A DNA stretch of 64,000 nt. Source: Bacteroidales bacterium. Its GTDB lineage: Bacteria > Bacteroidota > Bacteroidia > Bacteroidales > F082. The DNA is taken from the NCBI GenBank assembly GCA_017530365.1, contig JAFXMK010000010.1:1-64000 (forward strand), read 5' to 3'. The notes beneath the pieces are model-generated. The model was not told the origin of the DNA and made no database searches. It saw only the letters and a list, made by a program, of their open reading frames with translations. Below, piece by piece: positions 41,649 to 49,538 of this stretch (the first letter of the stretch is position 1; every line of letters starts with the position of its first letter). The position numbers and the translations under genes are program-made.

Positions 41649-43064
41649 TCATCCTTCGACCTCCTTTCTGATTTTTTCCAATGCCTCGCGGACGATATCT
41701 TGGATGTCGGTTTTTGAAGTGTCGATAAACTCACAGATTGCAAAGTCCTCAGGCTCCACTTCATAGATTCCCAAGTTCTCCATCAGTTCGATGTCGCCGA
41801 CGATGCAGGCCTTGATGAGCTGGGTGGGGTAGATGTCGAAGGGGAAGACCCTCTCGAAGTTGCCAGTGAACACCAATGGTCGCTCATCGCCGTGGGTGTT
41901 GGTGTCGAATTTCCAGAAACGTTTGAAACGCGGCAAGGTGATGCCCATGGGCTTGAAGGTGCTTTTGGGCAAGAAGCCGCTGAGGAAGGATCGCGAGAAG
42001 CTGTATTTTCTGAGGCCAGGCATCAGCCAGCCCATGAAGTCATAGTAATCGCCTTCAGGCAAGATGCTCACCAAATCGTCGTAGGCGCCAAGGAAACCGT
42101 CGGCGGTGACCTGCGTGCCACTCAAGATGTCTCCCGAAATGATGCGGTTTTCCTTTAAGGTATCGGTGGCTTCCATTTTTGGGAAAACGGGGTTGAGCAG
42201 CTGTGTTTTGGTGATCTCCGCAAGGCAGGCACCGGCTTTAACGCGATAATAATGTGCGTTTTTTATGTTTGGTCCAGCTACAGCGATCACTTTCTCGGGA
42301 TTGTAGATGCCGGTGGAGATCAGCTCTCCCAGCACGGCCACGTCCTGGAGGTTCATGGTCCAGACGACTTCTCCTTTGTTGATGGGGTCGATGTGGGCTA
42401 TTTGAGTGCCGATGTTACCTGCGGGATGGGGACCATTCACAAAGTGAGTTGAAAGTTGAAAGTTGAAAGTTGAAAGTTGCTTGGAGAGCGACTGGTTGGG
42501 ATGGAAGCAGATATGGACTTGACCGTCGGTCAGTCGGGTCAGGGCTTCCAAACCTTTTGCTAGCATCGCTTCTTTGCCCTGCATGGCAAAATCGTAGTCG
42601 GGTGCCAATGGCACAGTGCTAAACGCGCTGATGAAGATGGCCTTGGGCTTATCGTCGGGTCGTGCCACCGTGCCGAAAGGACGTTGGCGCAGCATCGTCC
42701 AAAGTCCGCTTTGCAACATGGCTTCTTTGACCGAAGCGGTGTCGATGGTCTTCGGCGATGAAACATCTTTGTTTTCCTCAACAACAACTTCCAAAAGCTT
42801 TCGTTTCTCACCCCGCACAATGGCTTTTACGTGTCCGTTAACGGGTGAAGTGAATCGGATGCGTTCGTCGTTTTTGTCGCAAAACAAGGCGTCGCCTATA
42901 GTAACGGCATCGCCTTCTTCGACCAATAAGCGAGGTGTCAACCCCACAAAATCAGTGGGCTTCACGGCGTATGTCGCAACGTGGCACGCGTCCGTGATGC
43001 GTTTCTCAGCCGAGCCGCCGACAGGGATGTCCAATCCTTTCCGTATGGTAATGGTATCACGCAT
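41649..43064 (-). CDS. nqrA: Na+-NQR subunit A
   Basis: A 471-residue peripheral subunit, first gene of nqrABCDEF. It begins MRDTITIRKGLDIPVGGSAE, and VNGPHPAGNIGTQIAHIDPI and FGAYDDLVSIL-like segments follow the family. It associates with NqrB on the cytoplasmic side near the quinone site. Heptamer tract 42446-42480 codes for SKQLSTFNFQLSTHF just before the conserved NGPHPAGN. The 11-nt gap to the -7 element gives a very short leader. It overlaps nqrB by 4 bp. Confidence 0.95.
   Translation of the reverse strand: MRDTITIRKGLDIPVGGSAEKRITDACHVATYAVKPTDFVGLTPRLLVEEGDAVTIGDALFCDKNDERIRFTSPVNGHVKAIVRGEKRKLLEVVVEENKDVSSPKTIDTASVKEAMLQSGLWTMLRQRPFGTVARPDDKPKAIFISAFSTVPLAPDYDFAMQGKEAMLAKGLEALTRLTDGQVHICFHPNQSLSKQLSTFNFQLSTHFVNGPHPAGNIGTQIAHIDPINKGEVVWTMNLQDVAVLGELISTGIYNPEKVIAVAGPNIKNAHYYRVKAGACLAEITKTQLLNPVFPKMEATDTLKENRIISGDILSGTQVTADGFLGAYDDLVSILPEGDYYDFMGWLMPGLRKYSFSRSFLSGFLPKSTFKPMGITLPRFKRFWKFDTNTHGDERPLVFTGNFERVFPFDIYPTQLIKACIVGDIELMENLGIYEVEPEDFAICEFIDTSKTDIQDIVREALEKIRKEVEG
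42446..42480. repeat. Heptamer tract AAGTTGA-type x5 inside nqrA
   Basis: GAGTTGA, three AAGTTGA and AAGTTGC; the most uniform tract in the window, translated in frame as QLSTFNFQLST. Confidence 0.9.
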
Positions 43065-43075
43065 GTTTCAATGTG

Positions 43076-43083
43076 CAAAAATA
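43076..43083 (-). promoter_or_regulatory. -7 element for nqrABCDEF
   Basis: TATTTTTG fits TAnnTTTG, 11 bp before the nqrA ATG. Confidence 0.6.
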
Positions 43084-43116
43084 GTAAATTGTTGGAGGAG
43101 AACGAAGATCTTTTTC

Positions 43117-43124
43117 TACCTTTG
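43117..43124 (+). promoter_or_regulatory. -7 element for yicC
   Basis: TACCTTTG fits TAnnTTTG, 21 bp before the ATG at 43146. Confidence 0.65.
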
Positions 43125-43145
43125 CAAAAATATTGTTTTTGCCTT

Positions 43146-44018
43146 ATGATTCGTTCGATGACGGGCTATGGTATAGCCGAAACTGTTTACAATACAAAAA
43201 AGATTGTCGTAGAGATTAAAACTCTGAATAGCAAGCAATTGGATCTTGCTTTAAAACAGCCTGCTGAGTTGCGTTTTGCTGAAATCGATTTCCGTAACCG
43301 CATCGGTGCGAAACTGCTTCGTGGCAAGATCGATGCGACCATCACTATCACGGATACCTCGGTTGATTCAGTGAATAGGATTGATCCCGACGTTGTGGCT
43401 TCCTATCTCCGTCAGATTAATGGTATTTCAGAGGAACTTGGCATTGCTCCGTCAAACGATTTGGCAGCTTTGCTTTTCAGGATGCCGGGCATTTTCAATA
43501 CGCCTGAGCAAAGCTATGACGAAGACTTTGTGAAAAAAATCAATGAGACCATCGATGTTGCCCTTGATACCGTTGATCGCTTCCGTATCCAGGAAGGACA
43601 GACCTTGAAGAAAGACCTTCTTCATCGCGTGGAACTGATTCTCGGCCTGCTGGATCAGGTGGAACCTTTTGAGAAATCCCGTCATGACACCATCAAACAA
43701 CGGCTGACCAAGAATCTCTCAGAGCTGACTTCTGAATGCCAATACGATGAAAACCGCTTTGAGGCGGAGTTGATCTACTATCTGGAGAAACTCGACATCA
43801 CCGAGGAAAAGGTACGTTTGCGCCAGCATTGCAACTACTTCAACGAGAGTTGTGACGAGGACCAGGCGGGCAAGAAGTTAGGCTTCATCAGCCAGGAGAT
43901 GGGCCGCGAGATCAACACCCTCGGTTCCAAGGCCAACGAGGTCAACATCCAGAAGATCGTAGTGAAGATGAAGGACGAGTTGGAGAAGATTAAGGAGCAG
44001 GTGCTTAATATTCTTTAA
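43146..44018 (+). CDS. yicC: YicC-family endoribonuclease
   Basis: A 290-residue protein of normal length. The N-terminus MIRSMTGYGIAET and the C-terminus with GKKLGFISQEMGREINTLGSKAN define the family, which has been shown to cut RNA and affect small-RNA turnover. The frame is open from 42981, but the promoter and the RSMTGYG start give 43146. The dispersed structured repeat begins 1 bp after its stop. In many genomes yicC is next to gmk; here gmk is 6 kb away. Confidence 0.92.
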   Translation: MIRSMTGYGIAETVYNTKKIVVEIKTLNSKQLDLALKQPAELRFAEIDFRNRIGAKLLRGKIDATITITDTSVDSVNRIDPDVVASYLRQINGISEELGIAPSNDLAALLFRMPGIFNTPEQSYDEDFVKKINETIDVALDTVDRFRIQEGQTLKKDLLHRVELILGLLDQVEPFEKSRHDTIKQRLTKNLSELTSECQYDENRFEAELIYYLEKLDITEEKVRLRQHCNYFNESCDEDQAGKKLGFISQEMGREINTLGSKANEVNIQKIVVKMKDELEKIKEQVLNIL

Positions 44019-44019
44019 T

Positions 44020-44253
44020 GTTACTTTTGTCTTGATACAAAAGTAACCAAAAAATCAAGGCCAAAAACATCGGCCCACCGCACAGCCTCTCTAAGTGGGG
44101 AGCCTCAAGGCGGGGAGTGCCTTCGTGCCGAAGGCAAACGCTCCGCTGAAGCTCCGCGCCCCGCCCTGAGTCTCAACCCACTTAGTTCGGCTTTTAGGCT
44201 GGCGCTGCTCCGGTTTTTGGCCGCGGCCCACGCGCCCAACCCGTGGCGGTGAG
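44020..44253 (+). repeat. Structured dispersed repeat, copy 1 (left border of island)
   Basis: Begins with a 28-nt palindrome (11-bp arms GTTACTTTTGT/ACAAAAGTAAC, 44020-44047), then a 10-nt spacer, then a core of about 195 nt. The core can fold into a long imperfect hairpin (arms 44091-44115 and 44159-44185) capped by GCCTTCG-TGC-CGAAGGC (44119-44135). About 93 percent of the core matches copy 2 in inverted orientation. It holds no ORF of its own; the last 20 or so codons and stop of the deiminase gene lie in it. The terminal palindrome may also end yicC transcription. Confidence 0.9.
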
Positions 44254-45099
44254 TCGTGCTTTATGGTAACTAATATTCCACGAGATACAATTCAAGGCAC
44301 CACCTCTCATGACGGCTTCTAGTGCGGGTATGCCTTCTACTTTGCAATCTGGTAAAGCTTTGCTGATTTGTTCCATAGCTTGTTCGTCCTCTTCAAGCCC
44401 TAACTGCGGAACGAGAACCAGTTTTCCTATCTGCAGGAAATTGATATAAGCCCAACTGCGAGCGTGTTGCCTTTTGGATTCATACTTCAAAGGGATCACT
44501 TCGAAGCGTTTTTCCAATGCTTTGTGGAAACGGCTATAGTAATATGGTGAGATTTCATCGTAGTTCGTCAATAACACTTTTCCATCACCAGCATAATGGA
44601 CAATACCATCGCTATGTCCATACTTTTCTTTATGGTCCCACGGAAGAAATAGCAGATCACACTGGAAACCATCTTTCAGAATCCGCTCTATCTCAGAATG
44701 CGTTTTATCCTTGTTCTCGACGAACACCTTCTCCGTCATTACGACGGTGTTGCCACATTTCACCACATTACCCCCATCCAACACAAGATCGATAGTGACT
44801 GCGTTTTGCATCACTGGTTTCAGCTGATTCCGATTTAGTTGACACACATCTTTGGTATTGGTTTGAAGCCGAAGGAAATCTTTCAAATAGTTTGGTGTGT
44901 AATTATAGAACACGAAGCGGTCTTCTTCGGCCTGAATGGGCATAAAATCGCGGCACCAAATGTCCTTGGTTTCAGAAAGGTAGGTATAATGAATCCGGTT
45001 CTCCTCTAAAATATCAGCAATGTACCTGTTCAGGACAGGGCATTTTTCAGGTAAAAGGCTGGAGAAATATACTGTGTTGGTTAGGGCGTCGGTGATCAT
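44194..45099 (-). CDS. Agmatine/peptidyl-arginine deiminase-family protein with repeat-derived tail
   Basis: A 301-residue guanidino-group-modifying enzyme of the PAD_porph family. IWCRDFMPIQ, LVLDGGNVVKC, GHSDGIVHY and the catalytic Cys in GGALNCISWNI are all present. It would convert agmatine (or arginine-like guanidines) to the carbamoyl product plus ammonia. After SYHKAR the tail LTATGWARGPRPKTGAAPA is coded by the dispersed repeat, so the native C-terminus has been replaced. It is the last gene of a three-gene operon; its ATG lies 1 bp after the previous stop. Confidence 0.82.
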   Translation of the reverse strand: MITDALTNTVYFSSLLPEKCPVLNRYIADILEENRIHYTYLSETKDIWCRDFMPIQAEEDRFVFYNYTPNYLKDFLRLQTNTKDVCQLNRNQLKPVMQNAVTIDLVLDGGNVVKCGNTVVMTEKVFVENKDKTHSEIERILKDGFQCDLLFLPWDHKEKYGHSDGIVHYAGDGKVLLTNYDEISPYYYSRFHKALEKRFEVIPLKYESKRQHARSWAYINFLQIGKLVLVPQLGLEEDEQAMEQISKALPDCKVEGIPALEAVMRGGALNCISWNISYHKARLTATGWARGPRPKTGAAPA

Positions 45100-45100
45100 A

Positions 45101-45442
45101 TTATTTTTTCGGAATTACTAATGTTGAATCATCCAAAAACGCGCCAGGGATTTGTTCAATGAAGTCAAATAATATCTCCATGATTTGTTCTGTCTTATCA
45201 TAAGGGAATAATATGCCGGCGGAATCAAGGTGCTTTTGTATGGAAACACATGCGTCGCCAAAATAGACATCATTACCTAGGCCCACTTCCTCATCCCAAT
45301 AATAAGCAAATCCTTCATTGATTTCATCCCAAATTTCGTCAGGAAGTTCATAATCAATCTTGCTTAAAACGACCCTGTGCAAGACTGGTTCGGAAAAAGC
45401 ATTTTTCATGAAAGGTGATATCAATTCCTTGGTTTTATTCAT
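45101..45442 (-). CDS. Small hypothetical protein in repeat-bordered island
   Basis: A 113-residue acidic protein starting MNKTKELISPFMKNAF, with EIWDEINEGFAYYWDEEVGLGNDVYFGD and no domain I recognise. The frame is open to 45583, but the ATG at 45442 overlaps the preceding stop by 8 bp and gives translational coupling. It is AT-rich like the gene before it. Immunity or toxin-partner roles are conceivable from size and coupling but are not supported by any motif. Confidence 0.55.
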   Translation of the reverse strand: MNKTKELISPFMKNAFSEPVLHRVVLSKIDYELPDEIWDEINEGFAYYWDEEVGLGNDVYFGDACVSIQKHLDSAGILFPYDKTEQIMEILFDFIEQIPGAFLDDSTLVIPKK

Positions 45443-46091
45443 AGAATCTTTCGGTTTTGTATGAACTTCTACTTGGTTTAATAATACCTTTTTCTTTATC
45501 GTATTTGTCGATAGTTGGATTCCAATTATTATCTTTGCTTGAATCATAGAAACACAACCTGTCATTGTCTTTATCAATGTCATCTTTACCTAATGCTCGA
45601 TAAGTTGTCTTCGGTGTAAGATAGCGTTTTTTAGTTGCTTCACATAAGAAAGGCATGTTACCTCCTTTACAAGCGTTTAAAATTTCATCTTTGCAAATCA
45701 ATGGTCCTGCTATTATCGTTCCATTTTTATTGTTGACTTCTTTAATTGCTCTAATCAATATTCCACCAAACTTTGCTTCCTGATTATTGTAATTACTTTC
45801 AAAACAAATATCTATTCCACTAAGATGATAGAGAAGATCTCCTGCATTATACCCGTCTCTCGCATAAGTGACTTTTTGCCACTTAAATTGTTTTTTGTTT
45901 TGTGAATATTTGTTGCTATCATAGTAATAAAACTCGATTTCAGTTAAATAATATTCTTTTCCATTGCAGTTGATACACCAATTACAAAAGAGTTCATTCG
46001 CAATTTTTGAACACTCTTCTTGATAGTTTTGAATACAATACTCTTTCAAATCATCAAAAGGGGTTTTTAGTAGTTTTTTTATGTCTTCCAT
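45435..46091 (-). CDS. Hypothetical protein resembling methylpurine-DNA glycosylase fold
   Basis: A 218-residue protein, first of the island operon. The pattern YYLTEIEFYYY, then YARDGYNAGDLLYHLSGIDI, then KFGGILIRAIKEV, then AGPLICKDEILNA follows the outline of 3-methyladenine glycosylases (ExE-type strand, LLRA strand, GPxKL segment), but the catalytic context is too diverged to assert activity. Base composition is clearly lower in G+C than the flanking housekeeping genes, which suggests transfer. Confidence 0.5.
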   Translation of the reverse strand: MEDIKKLLKTPFDDLKEYCIQNYQEECSKIANELFCNWCINCNGKEYYLTEIEFYYYDSNKYSQNKKQFKWQKVTYARDGYNAGDLLYHLSGIDICFESNYNNQEAKFGGILIRAIKEVNNKNGTIIAGPLICKDEILNACKGGNMPFLCEATKKRYLTPKTTYRALGKDDIDKDNDRLCFYDSSKDNNWNPTIDKYDKEKGIIKPSRSSYKTERFYE

Positions 46092-46123
46092 GATTTTTAA
46101 TGTTTGTTATTATCTTTCTAGGG

Positions 46124-46131
46124 CAAAGGTA
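46124..46131 (-). promoter_or_regulatory. -7 element for the island operon
   Basis: TACCTTTG fits TAnnTTTG, 32 bp before the ATG at 46091. Confidence 0.6.
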
Positions 46132-46318
46132 TTCGGAATAATCTGTACTACCAAATTTCTTTTGTTAAATGATGTTAAAATCACTATTATATCTATATAT
46201 AAATTATAATTACAATATATGTAATTAAAACAATAATAATCAAATTATTATATTTAAATGATAATTGACATGTAAGATCTCATCTGAAAGCATGTGGAAT
46301 CATGAAAAAAGCAGGTCG
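46132..46318. other. AT-rich gene-free segment inside the island
   Basis: Between the island promoter and repeat copy 2. Mostly A/T, especially 46150-46262, with no ORF, RNA fold or repeat that I could support. Confidence 0.6.
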
Positions 46319-46586
46319 TCACCGCTCCGGGCTGGGTGCGTGGGCCGAGGCCAAAAACCGGGGCAGCGCTCGCCTAAAAGCCGAACTAAGTGGGTTGAGA
46401 CTCAGGGCGGGGCGCGGAGCTTTAGCGGAGCGTTTGCCTTCCGCAGGAAGACACTCCCCGCCTTGAGGCTCCCCACTTAGAGAGGCTGTGCGGCAGGCCG
46501 ATGTTTTTGGCCTAGATCTTTTAGCTTCGCTGATTTTGCCGCGCCTCAGCAAAATTGGGTTACTTTTGTATCAAGACAAAAGTAAC
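46319..46586 (-). repeat. Structured dispersed repeat, copy 2 (right border of island)
   Basis: Inverted relative to copy 1, ending with the identical 28-nt palindrome at 46559-46586. Its spacer is longer (about 46 nt) and holds a further hairpin (ATTTTGC/GCAAAAT). The cap hairpin (46436-46452) differs from copy 1 by a paired change, C-G for G-C, and by a wobble-preserving change, so pairing is maintained. It lies 11 bp downstream of the lysS stop. Confidence 0.9.
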
Positions 46587-46597
46587 AAAGAAAAAAC

Positions 46598-48310
46598 TTA
46601 CTGAAGCCACGCTTCCACCTCTTCCAGCTGAAGCGCAGGCACATCCATCTTGTTCTTTTTCCTCAAGCCATTGAGTTTCTCGCGTAGAGCAGTGGCCTTT
46701 TCTTCCTTCAGCTTCTCCACGCTGGTGTAGCCATTAGCGCATAACACTTTGGCCCAGACTTCGGGAACACCAATAGCCATGAAGTCTTCGGGGGTAGCCA
46801 CTTTCTGGACCTTCTCGGGACGCATCATCGGGAACAGCAGCACCTCTTGGATGGTGGTCTGACCCGTGAGCAGCATCACGAAACGGTCAATGCCGATGCC
46901 CATGCCAGAAGTCGGGGGCATACCGTATTCCAAAGCGCGCAGGAAGTCCTGGTCGATGAACATGGCCTCGTCGTCGCCACGCTCGCTGAGTTTCATCTGT
47001 TCCTCGAAGCGTGCACGCTGGTCGATGGGGTCGTTCAGCTCGGTGTAGGCGTTGGCCAGTTCCTTGCCGTTCACCATCAGCTCGAAGCGCTCGGTCAGCT
47101 CGGGGTTGTTGCGGTGACGCTTGCAGAGGGGCGACATCTCCACGGGATAGTCGGTAATGAAGGTCGGTTGGATGTAGGTGCCTTCGCACTTCTCGCCGAA
47201 GATCTCGTCAATCAGTTTACCCTTGCCCATGGAGGCGTCCACCTCGATGCCAAGTTGCTTGCATACCTCGCGCAGCTGGGCTTCATCCATGCCCGTGATG
47301 TCGATGCCGGTCTTCTCCTTGATGGAGTCGATCATGGTGATGCGTTTGAAGGGACGCTTGAAGCTGATTTCGTGGTCGCCGACTTTCACGGTCTCAGTGC
47401 CTAAGACATCCATCACGCAGCGATGAATCATCTCCTCAGTGTAGTCCATCATCCAGAGGTAGTCTTTGTAAGAGACATAGATCTCAAGCCCCGTGAATTC
47501 TGGGTTGTGGGTGCGGTCCATGCCCTCGTTGCGGAAGTTGCGCGAGAACTCATATACGCCCTCAAAGCCGCCCACGATGAGGCGCTTCAGGTAAAGCTCG
47601 TCGGCGATACGGAGATACATCGGGATATCCAGCGCATTATGGTGCGTGATAAAGGGACGCGCCGTGGCACCGCCTGGAATGGCTTGCAATACAGGCGTCT
47701 CCACCTCGAGGTAGCCGCTCTCGTTGAAGAAACGGCGGATGCTGTCGATGATGTGGGTGCGGGTGATGAAGATGTCCTTCACCCGGTCGTTCACCACGAG
47801 GTCAACATAACGCATACGATAGCGCAGCTCGGGGTCGTTGAATTCGTCGTATTTTACGCCGTCCTTTTCCTTCACGATGGGCAGCGGCCTCAACGACTTG
47901 CTCAGCACCGTCAGTTCCTTGACGTGCACCGAGATTTCGCCCATCTGCGTGCGGAAGGCGAAGCCCTTCACACCGATGAAGTCGCCGATGTCCAAAAGGC
48001 GCTTAAAGACGGTGTTATACATCGTCTTGTCCTCCTCTGGGCATATTTCGTCGCGCTTGATATACAGTTGGATGCGGCCTTTCGAGTCCTGCAGCTCGCA
48101 GAACGAAGCGGCACCCATGATGCGGCGGCTCATGATACGGCCCGCGAGGGTGACTTCTTGAAACTGGTCGGGATTGTTGTCGTCAAATTGGTTAAGGATG
48201 TCCGTGGTGAACACGCTCACGGGGAACGCGGCCTGCGGATACGGGTTGATGCCGAGTTTATAGAGTTCGGCCAACGAATTGCGTCTGATTTGTTCCTGTT
48301 CGCTTAACAT
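46598..48310 (-). CDS. lysS: Lysyl-tRNA synthetase, class II
   Basis: A 570-residue enzyme. The N-terminal OB-fold anticodon-binding domain is followed by class II motif 2 ([19 protein letters not shown]) and motif 3 ([15 protein letters not shown]). After the catalytic domain comes an additional C-terminal stretch of about 70 residues ([20 protein letters not shown] to EEVEAWLQ), a helical extension frequent in Bacteroidota LysS. It charges tRNA-Lys in the cytoplasm. Confidence 0.97.
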   Translation of the reverse strand: MLSEQEQIRRNSLAELYKLGINPYPQAAFPVSVFTTDILNQFDDNNPDQFQEVTLAGRIMSRRIMGAASFCELQDSKGRIQLYIKRDEICPEEDKTMYNTVFKRLLDIGDFIGVKGFAFRTQMGEISVHVKELTVLSKSLRPLPIVKEKDGVKYDEFNDPELRYRMRYVDLVVNDRVKDIFITRTHIIDSIRRFFNESGYLEVETPVLQAIPGGATARPFITHHNALDIPMYLRIADELYLKRLIVGGFEGVYEFSRNFRNEGMDRTHNPEFTGLEIYVSYKDYLWMMDYTEEMIHRCVMDVLGTETVKVGDHEISFKRPFKRITMIDSIKEKTGIDITGMDEAQLREVCKQLGIEVDASMGKGKLIDEIFGEKCEGTYIQPTFITDYPVEMSPLCKRHRNNPELTERFELMVNGKELANAYTELNDPIDQRARFEEQMKLSERGDDEAMFIDQDFLRALEYGMPPTSGMGIGIDRFVMLLTGQTTIQEVLLFPMMRPEKVQKVATPEDFMAIGVPEVWAKVLCANGYTSVEKLKEEKATALREKLNGLRKKNKMDVPALQLEEVEAWLQ

Positions 48311-48329
48311 AAGGCGTTGAATTTGGATG

Positions 48330-48337
48330 CAAAGGTA
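48330..48337 (-). promoter_or_regulatory. -7 element for lysS
   Basis: TACCTTTG fits TAnnTTTG, 19 bp before the ATG at 48310. The heptamer tract 48349-48376 lies where the -33 element would be. Confidence 0.6.
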
Positions 48338-48348
48338 CGTTTTAATTG

Positions 48349-48376
48349 TGAATTAAGAATTATGAATTAAGAATTT
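48349..48376. repeat. Heptamer tract TGAATTA/AGAATTA x4 between two promoters
   Basis: TGAATTA, AGAATTA, TGAATTA, AGAATTT. It spans the spacer and -33 regions of both the lysS and holB promoters, so unit number would change promoter geometry. Confidence 0.8.
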
Positions 48377-48378
48377 TG

Positions 48379-48386
48379 TATTTTTG
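48379..48386 (+). promoter_or_regulatory. -7 element for holB
   Basis: TATTTTTG fits TAnnTTTG, 18 bp before the ATG at 48405 and 2 bp after the heptamer tract. Confidence 0.65.
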
Positions 48387-48404
48387 TAAATCTAAAAACC
48401 TACC

Positions 48405-49538
48405 ATGCAATTCAAAGACGTCATCGGACAAGAGGAAGTCAAACGCAAGCTGATTCTCAGCGTGCAGGAGAATCGTGTGCCGCATGCCCAGCTGTTTTTG
48501 GGCCCGGAAGGCAATGGAAAGCTGCCACTCGCTTTGGCTTACGCGCAATACATCCTTTGTCCGCATCGTACGGCGACCGACAGTTGCGGGGTTTGCCCTT
48601 CGTGTCAGAAACTCAGCAAGTTGACCCACCCTGATTTGCATTTTGTGGTGCCGACCACGACCAACAAAACCATTAAGAAAGACCCCGAGTCGGATCTGTT
48701 TCTCAACGAGTGGCGCGAATATGTGATCCAGAAAGAGGGCTATGTGGACACTTCTTCTTGGTATGAGTTTTTGGAAGTGGAGAACAAGCAAGGCTATATC
48801 TCGGTACGTGATGCGGCGACGCTGCTCCGTAAATTGAGTTTCAAGGCCTACGAAGGAGAATATAAAATCGCCATCATCTGGATGGCGGAGAAGATGCGTG
48901 TGGATACCGCCAACAAGTTGTTGAAACTCCTTGAAGAGCCCCCCGAGAAGACGCTGTTTATCTTGATTGCCGAAGACCAGGAAGAATTGTTGGCCACCAT
49001 CCGCTCCAGAGCGTCTCTGGTGAAGATACCACGGATTGATTTAGGCGACCTGCAAACCGCTTTGGTGCAACGTCTCGCCTGCACCTCACAGGAGGCCAAC
49101 GATGCTGCCATTGTAGCTGAAGGCAACTGGATGAAAGCCTGCCAGAATGTTAAGGATGCGGAGGATCAGAAATACTACTTCCGTACCTTCCAGCAATGGA
49201 TGCGTTATTGCTTCAAGGCGGCTATCAACGAGCTGATCGATTTCTCAAACAACATCAAGACCATCGGTCGTGAACGGCAGAAACAGTTGCTGGAATATGG
49301 CTTGGGGATTGTGCGTAATTCCTTGTTGTTCAATAACAACTTGGCGCAATTGGTGATGCTTCCCGATGAGGAAAAGAAGTTCAACTCAGGTTTTGCGCCC
49401 TTTGTGAAGCCGGCCAACATCATCCAAATCGCCGACCTTCTTGAAGAAGCATCAAGGCAAATCGAAAGGAATGGCTATGCGCCGCTGATCTTCCTTGATG
49501 TCAGCTTCAAGATGACGAAACTTTTACGGATGAAATAA
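48405..49538 (+). CDS. holB: DNA polymerase III delta-prime-type clamp-loader subunit
   Basis: A 377-residue AAA+ protein: FKDVIGQEEVKRKL, LFLGPEGNGKLPLALAY (P loop), a four-Cys zinc module (CPHRT, CGVCPSC), and NKLLKLLEEPPEKTLFILIA with IRSRA (sensor/SRC-like motif). It is part of the clamp loader that places the beta clamp on DNA. The last 32 bp overlap the convergent nadD gene. Confidence 0.92.
   Translation: MQFKDVIGQEEVKRKLILSVQENRVPHAQLFLGPEGNGKLPLALAYAQYILCPHRTATDSCGVCPSCQKLSKLTHPDLHFVVPTTTNKTIKKDPESDLFLNEWREYVIQKEGYVDTSSWYEFLEVENKQGYISVRDAATLLRKLSFKAYEGEYKIAIIWMAEKMRVDTANKLLKLLEEPPEKTLFILIAEDQEELLATIRSRASLVKIPRIDLGDLQTALVQRLACTSQEANDAAIVAEGNWMKACQNVKDAEDQKYYFRTFQQWMRYCFKAAINELIDFSNNIKTIGRERQKQLLEYGLGIVRNSLLFNNNLAQLVMLPDEEKKFNSGFAPFVKPANIIQIADLLEEASRQIERNGYAPLIFLDVSFKMTKLLRMK

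Larger units (their letters stand above)
40373..41652 (-). pseudogene. nqrB: Na+-NQR subunit B, reading frame broken at a heptamer repeat
   Basis: The first part (from 41652) reads MMKPKNSYGFWKAF to MWNIGHQHYLATPS. The conserved remainder (LWFGFIRMLPLIAVSYIVGL, GTGMNFLNPALVARAFLFF, and the FMN-carrying SATPLAEL) continues in another frame to 40373. The break falls in GAGAGGT repeats at 41279-41299. Adding one 7-bp unit, or removing two, joins the frames. This could be an assembly error, phase variation or a genuine lesion; since all other nqr genes are intact, a lesion is least likely. A second heptamer tract, in frame, lies at 40683-40707. Confidence 0.85.

Noticed and set aside
46319..46552. 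Open frames inside repeat copy 2
   Set aside because: They are not conserved in copy 1 once mismatches are considered, and the core is better explained by its hairpin structure.
44020..46586. Insertion sequence or integron
   Set aside because: No transposase, integrase or attC-like gene lies between the inverted repeats, so only a repeat-bordered island is claimed.
47423..48307. 294-codon open frame antisense to lysS
   Set aside because: It is the complement of a conserved class II synthetase; no recognisable domain or start signals.
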